Source: Isoetes taiwanensis (taxonomy: Eukaryota; Streptophyta; Lycopodiopsida; Isoetales; Isoetaceae). Taken from it: a stretch of 64,000 nt of DNA. Positions 61,401 through 64,000 of the stretch are shown in pieces. A program made the position numbers and the translations under genes. Where the stretch lies: the NCBI GenBank assembly GCA_021234155.1, contig JAJEKV010000079.1, positions 923,395 through 987,394 on the forward strand. Direction: 5' to 3'. Positions within the stretch are counted from its first letter, which is position 1. Every line of letters starts with the position of its first letter. Below the pieces are notes generated by a model. The model had not been told where the DNA came from and searched no databases. It was given only the letters and a program-made list of their open reading frames with translations.

Positions 61401-64000
61401 TTGACTTGTGGTTAGGCGGACAATTTCAAATTAAAGTTGAGTACTTTTGGCTTGTGGTGGACCTTGAAGAGGTGCACTCGAAATTCTCAAAATCGACATT
61501 TTCTCCAAATAATTAATTCGTGCTTTTGGTTAGCCATCATACCTAAATTATCGCATATATAGCATTATTGGGACTTTTGTTTTCCCTATCCTTGGTGCTT
61601 CAGCTGTCTCCCCCTCTCTCCTTGACAAATTCCTCAGGGCATCTATGCATATCCCAAACGATTGTGGGTGATGAGTGGGCATCCCTGCTTTACCCACAGT
61701 AATACATTCTATGGCATCTCCTCCCCATCTGTTTTGGCATATACCTTTTGGTATAGCCTTGCAATTGATCCTACTAACCCTTCACGGGTGCTCTTAGGCC
61801 TATTAAGCTTTGTAGGAGTTTATCTCTAGGCACTGGGGGTCAAGGCTTTTTAAAGTCCGCGAAACGAAGATATGATCTTCTTGTTACTCTCCCTTTGTGC
61901 GCTCTACCATTATCCTTAGAGTCACGGATGATCCCGAGTAGTGTCGAATACTCGGCCGGAAACCAGCTCCCGGCCTTGTGCTCTGAGCTTTCTGTTTACG
62001 CCCGCGTTTTTGGTTTTGATCCAAGGTTTTTCCCGAACCATTTTGCTGAATCTGGTGACCATAATAGTCCTGTAATTACTCGGTTCCTCTTTGTTTCCTC
62101 CTTTGAAGCGGGATTATCTTGATTAAAAGCGCCATAATTCGATGGACTGTTGTTTATCTCATTGGGCATTTACATTTATGATCCCCCTATCTCTCTTGTC
62201 CCTCAGCATTTCAACATCTCATTTGTTAGCCCTTATAGATCCAGAACCTTATTGTTTGCCATTTTGTTTTAGCCCCATGTCACCTCTTCCCTTGGTGAAG
62301 AGGCGGTTTATTATACGCCAGGGGCCATGTTGATACGATTTTGTTTTTATCTGAGCGTTCGGGGTATCTTGTCGAGTCTATTTCCATTCCTCTCCCTCCT
62401 CTCCTCTGTAAAACTTTTTTTTTGAGCCTTTTTTGATATTGTTTCCAAAATACCTTCCGGTTTCTTTTTGAGTCTTATTGTCCCCATTGATGGTGCCCGG
62501 TCTGAGCTTTTTCTTTTCTTTTCATTATTTTCACATATTTGTTCGCGTTCCTCCGGTATTCCTCCCGGATTCGTTTTGCTGTTTGACTTTCCTCCGATTG
62601 TTCCATGCAGCTGCGTCAAACCATCTTGTTAACCAGCATATAGCCCTCCTTCCCCTTTCTCTTCTCGAATGCCATTTTAATTGCTTCTTCCAAAGATGCC
62701 ATTCATGTCATTCCTGTCCTTCATTCCTTCTCCCCATTCCGCTTTTCTTGTATTTTCTTTTTCTGAGTTTTTATGAATGTTCCACTCTGTTTTTCTCAAT
62801 TTTCGCATTATTTTGGCTGTTTGTCTCTTCACGGCTTGTCATCACGATTTCTTCCACATATCATTCATCGCCAGGCATTATGGGTCCTATGCCCCTCCCT
62901 TCTTCCCTGGCCATTCCCCTAACTCCATCTTTTGATTTCCTTGTTGCTTCCTCATTTTATGTCACATGATACTATCTTGCTCCGTGGCGTTTGTGAACTG
63001 ACACGAGGTCCCATCTTCTTAGTCCATTGCATATAAATTGTATGTATACATGTGCATACCTCTATGGTGTTTCTCCTCTGAACATCATCTCCATTTAGTC
63101 TCGCACGTGTCTGGTTGCCATTCTTCCCTCTTACGGCTGTCCATTGCCCACTCATTTGTCTATCCCTCGCTTTGCATTTTTGTTCTGTCTCGTCCCTTGC
63201 GTTAATATCCCCTACTATGATCAGTGACCCCTTATCCATGTTTCATGACAATCTCTCCCATGCTTAATAGTTCGATTTATCACATTGGGGTGGATAATAT
63301 ACTATTAGCAAATATAGATTTCTCGTAATCAAAGCATCACAATATTTATAAGCATGTATCTTTATTAATGTCATTTTCAAAATACATGCTTTTTGACATT
63401 CCTATTCTAATGTAGCATGCTAGCCCCGCTTCCTCTTCCTATTTTTTGTAATTCTTTTCCCTCCAACCGTGAACAATGTAGCCCGGTTCCTCTGGCGGCC
63501 TCTTTGTCTTGTGTTCCCCGTCTACCGGGCATATGATATCACGGTCTCTTGCTTCGTGTAGGCGTTCTCCATCATCCCAAGGATATCGTTACAATTCGAT
63601 TACCCGGATCGTTACTTCTTCCTTCCTTTTCACGTACCCCTATGCCTCCTTACGTTTCTAGTCCTTTCTTTAATTGTCCCCTTGTTTTGCTCCACGATCC
63701 CCCCTCTCTCCCGCATCGGCGTTATGTTACGATCTAGGTCCCTTAGACCTCTTTTTCGGCTTCCCCACCCTAGGCGTAATGCGTATTGTTAGAATCTTGG
63801 GTCTTTTGCTTCGGTCTAATCCTAGGGATGGTGTTATTTTCCTTATCTGTTTCAGCTATCCACCGTCTCTCGTTGCCTCCGTTCCATTATGTGTCCATCT
63901 CCCCTCGGATCACATGGGTCCATCCCATCTTCCGCCGTTGTCGACTCTTGCGGTGTGTTCTCTAAGGCCTCTTTTGAGATATAGCTTCCCATTCTTTACT
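58430..64000 (-). mobile_element. Copy B of the interrupted LINE (continues past window)
   Basis: Collinear with 34617-40220. The minus ORF at 63239-62952 keeps GDINARDETEQ and IEVCTCIHTIYMQWTKK from the endonuclease domain. The pentamer tail of copy A is replaced by unrelated bases of similar length at 58430-58450. The same 1.7-kb insertion is present at about 59812-61520. Confidence 0.7.

Larger units (their letters stand above)
45055..64000. repeat. Copy B of the about 19-kb direct duplication, indel-rich
   Basis: Repeats 20575-40220 in order. Component copies: LTR4 at about 45650-46560; LINE at 46570-47500; GC-rich LINE at 47860-50040; MCTS1 at 50231-51640; LINE RT scrap at 52080-52700; kinase remnant at 52830-53350; LTR2 at 55303-57104; LTR3 at 57105-57821; interrupted LINE from 58430 to the window end. 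Small indels occur in every component. Differences gather at CNG and CG sites, for example the block at 55630-55700 against 31690-31760. Confidence 0.9.

Overview
The window is nuclear DNA of a land plant with a repeat-rich genome. Two spliced host genes carry plant-type exon structures: the 3' two thirds of VPS53 (539-4930, +) and a complete MCTS1/MCT-1 gene (25991-27481, +). Almost everything else is transposable-element debris: Ty3 chromovirus and other LTR pieces, a decayed PIF/Harbinger DNA transposon, at least five non-LTR (LINE) fragments, fold-back elements and long GA/CT microsatellites. I cannot name the species. The LINE style and density would fit a fern, lycophyte or gymnosperm better than a compact angiosperm genome, but that is a guess.

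Layout: 1-538, VPS53 intron with an antisense LINE scrap; 539-4930, VPS53 exons; 5160-6760, short repeats and a fold-back element built on TTCGC/GCGAA palindromes; 7500-10340, 3' end of a + strand chromovirus (integrase tail, chromodomain, polypurine tract, about 1.7-kb LTR); 10370-11250, antisense gag; 11700-12300, unidentified coding-like stretch; 12820-16100, antisense PIF/Harbinger element (Myb/SANT-like ORF plus DDE transposase) with GA repeats; 16800-18650, + strand LINE with a tail running into a CT microsatellite; 18700-22080, minus-strand LTR element with possible gag; 22080-25800, two + strand LINE pieces; 25991-27481, MCTS1; 27950-28630, LINE scrap; 28746-29441, minus-strand receptor-like-kinase remnant; 31359-33978, two nested minus-strand LTRs; 34617-about 41200, a minus-strand LINE with endonuclease and reverse transcriptase, interrupted by a 1.7-kb insertion; 43900-44700, a + strand LTR piece.

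The main structural observation is that 45055-64000 (copy B) repeats 20575-about 40220 (copy A) in the same order and orientation: LTR, LINEs, MCTS1, kinase remnant, nested LTRs and interrupted LINE. Copy B is shorter and full of small indels. These hit MCTS1 exons, introns and transposons alike and often fall at CNG/CG sites. This looks more like a second, poorly corrected assembly of the same locus (haplotig or raw long-read sequence) than an old functional duplication, though the sequence alone cannot prove it.

The best candidate for undescribed biology is in the LTR family. Two independent LTRs (8609-about 10340, +; 31372-33211, -) each hold a TATA box, then about 165 nt later a well-placed ATG opening a short related peptide (MDA...SQGS) that ends at a phase-1 GT splice donor. 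A third LTR keeps a diverged version. This suggests an LTR-encoded spliced leader exon.
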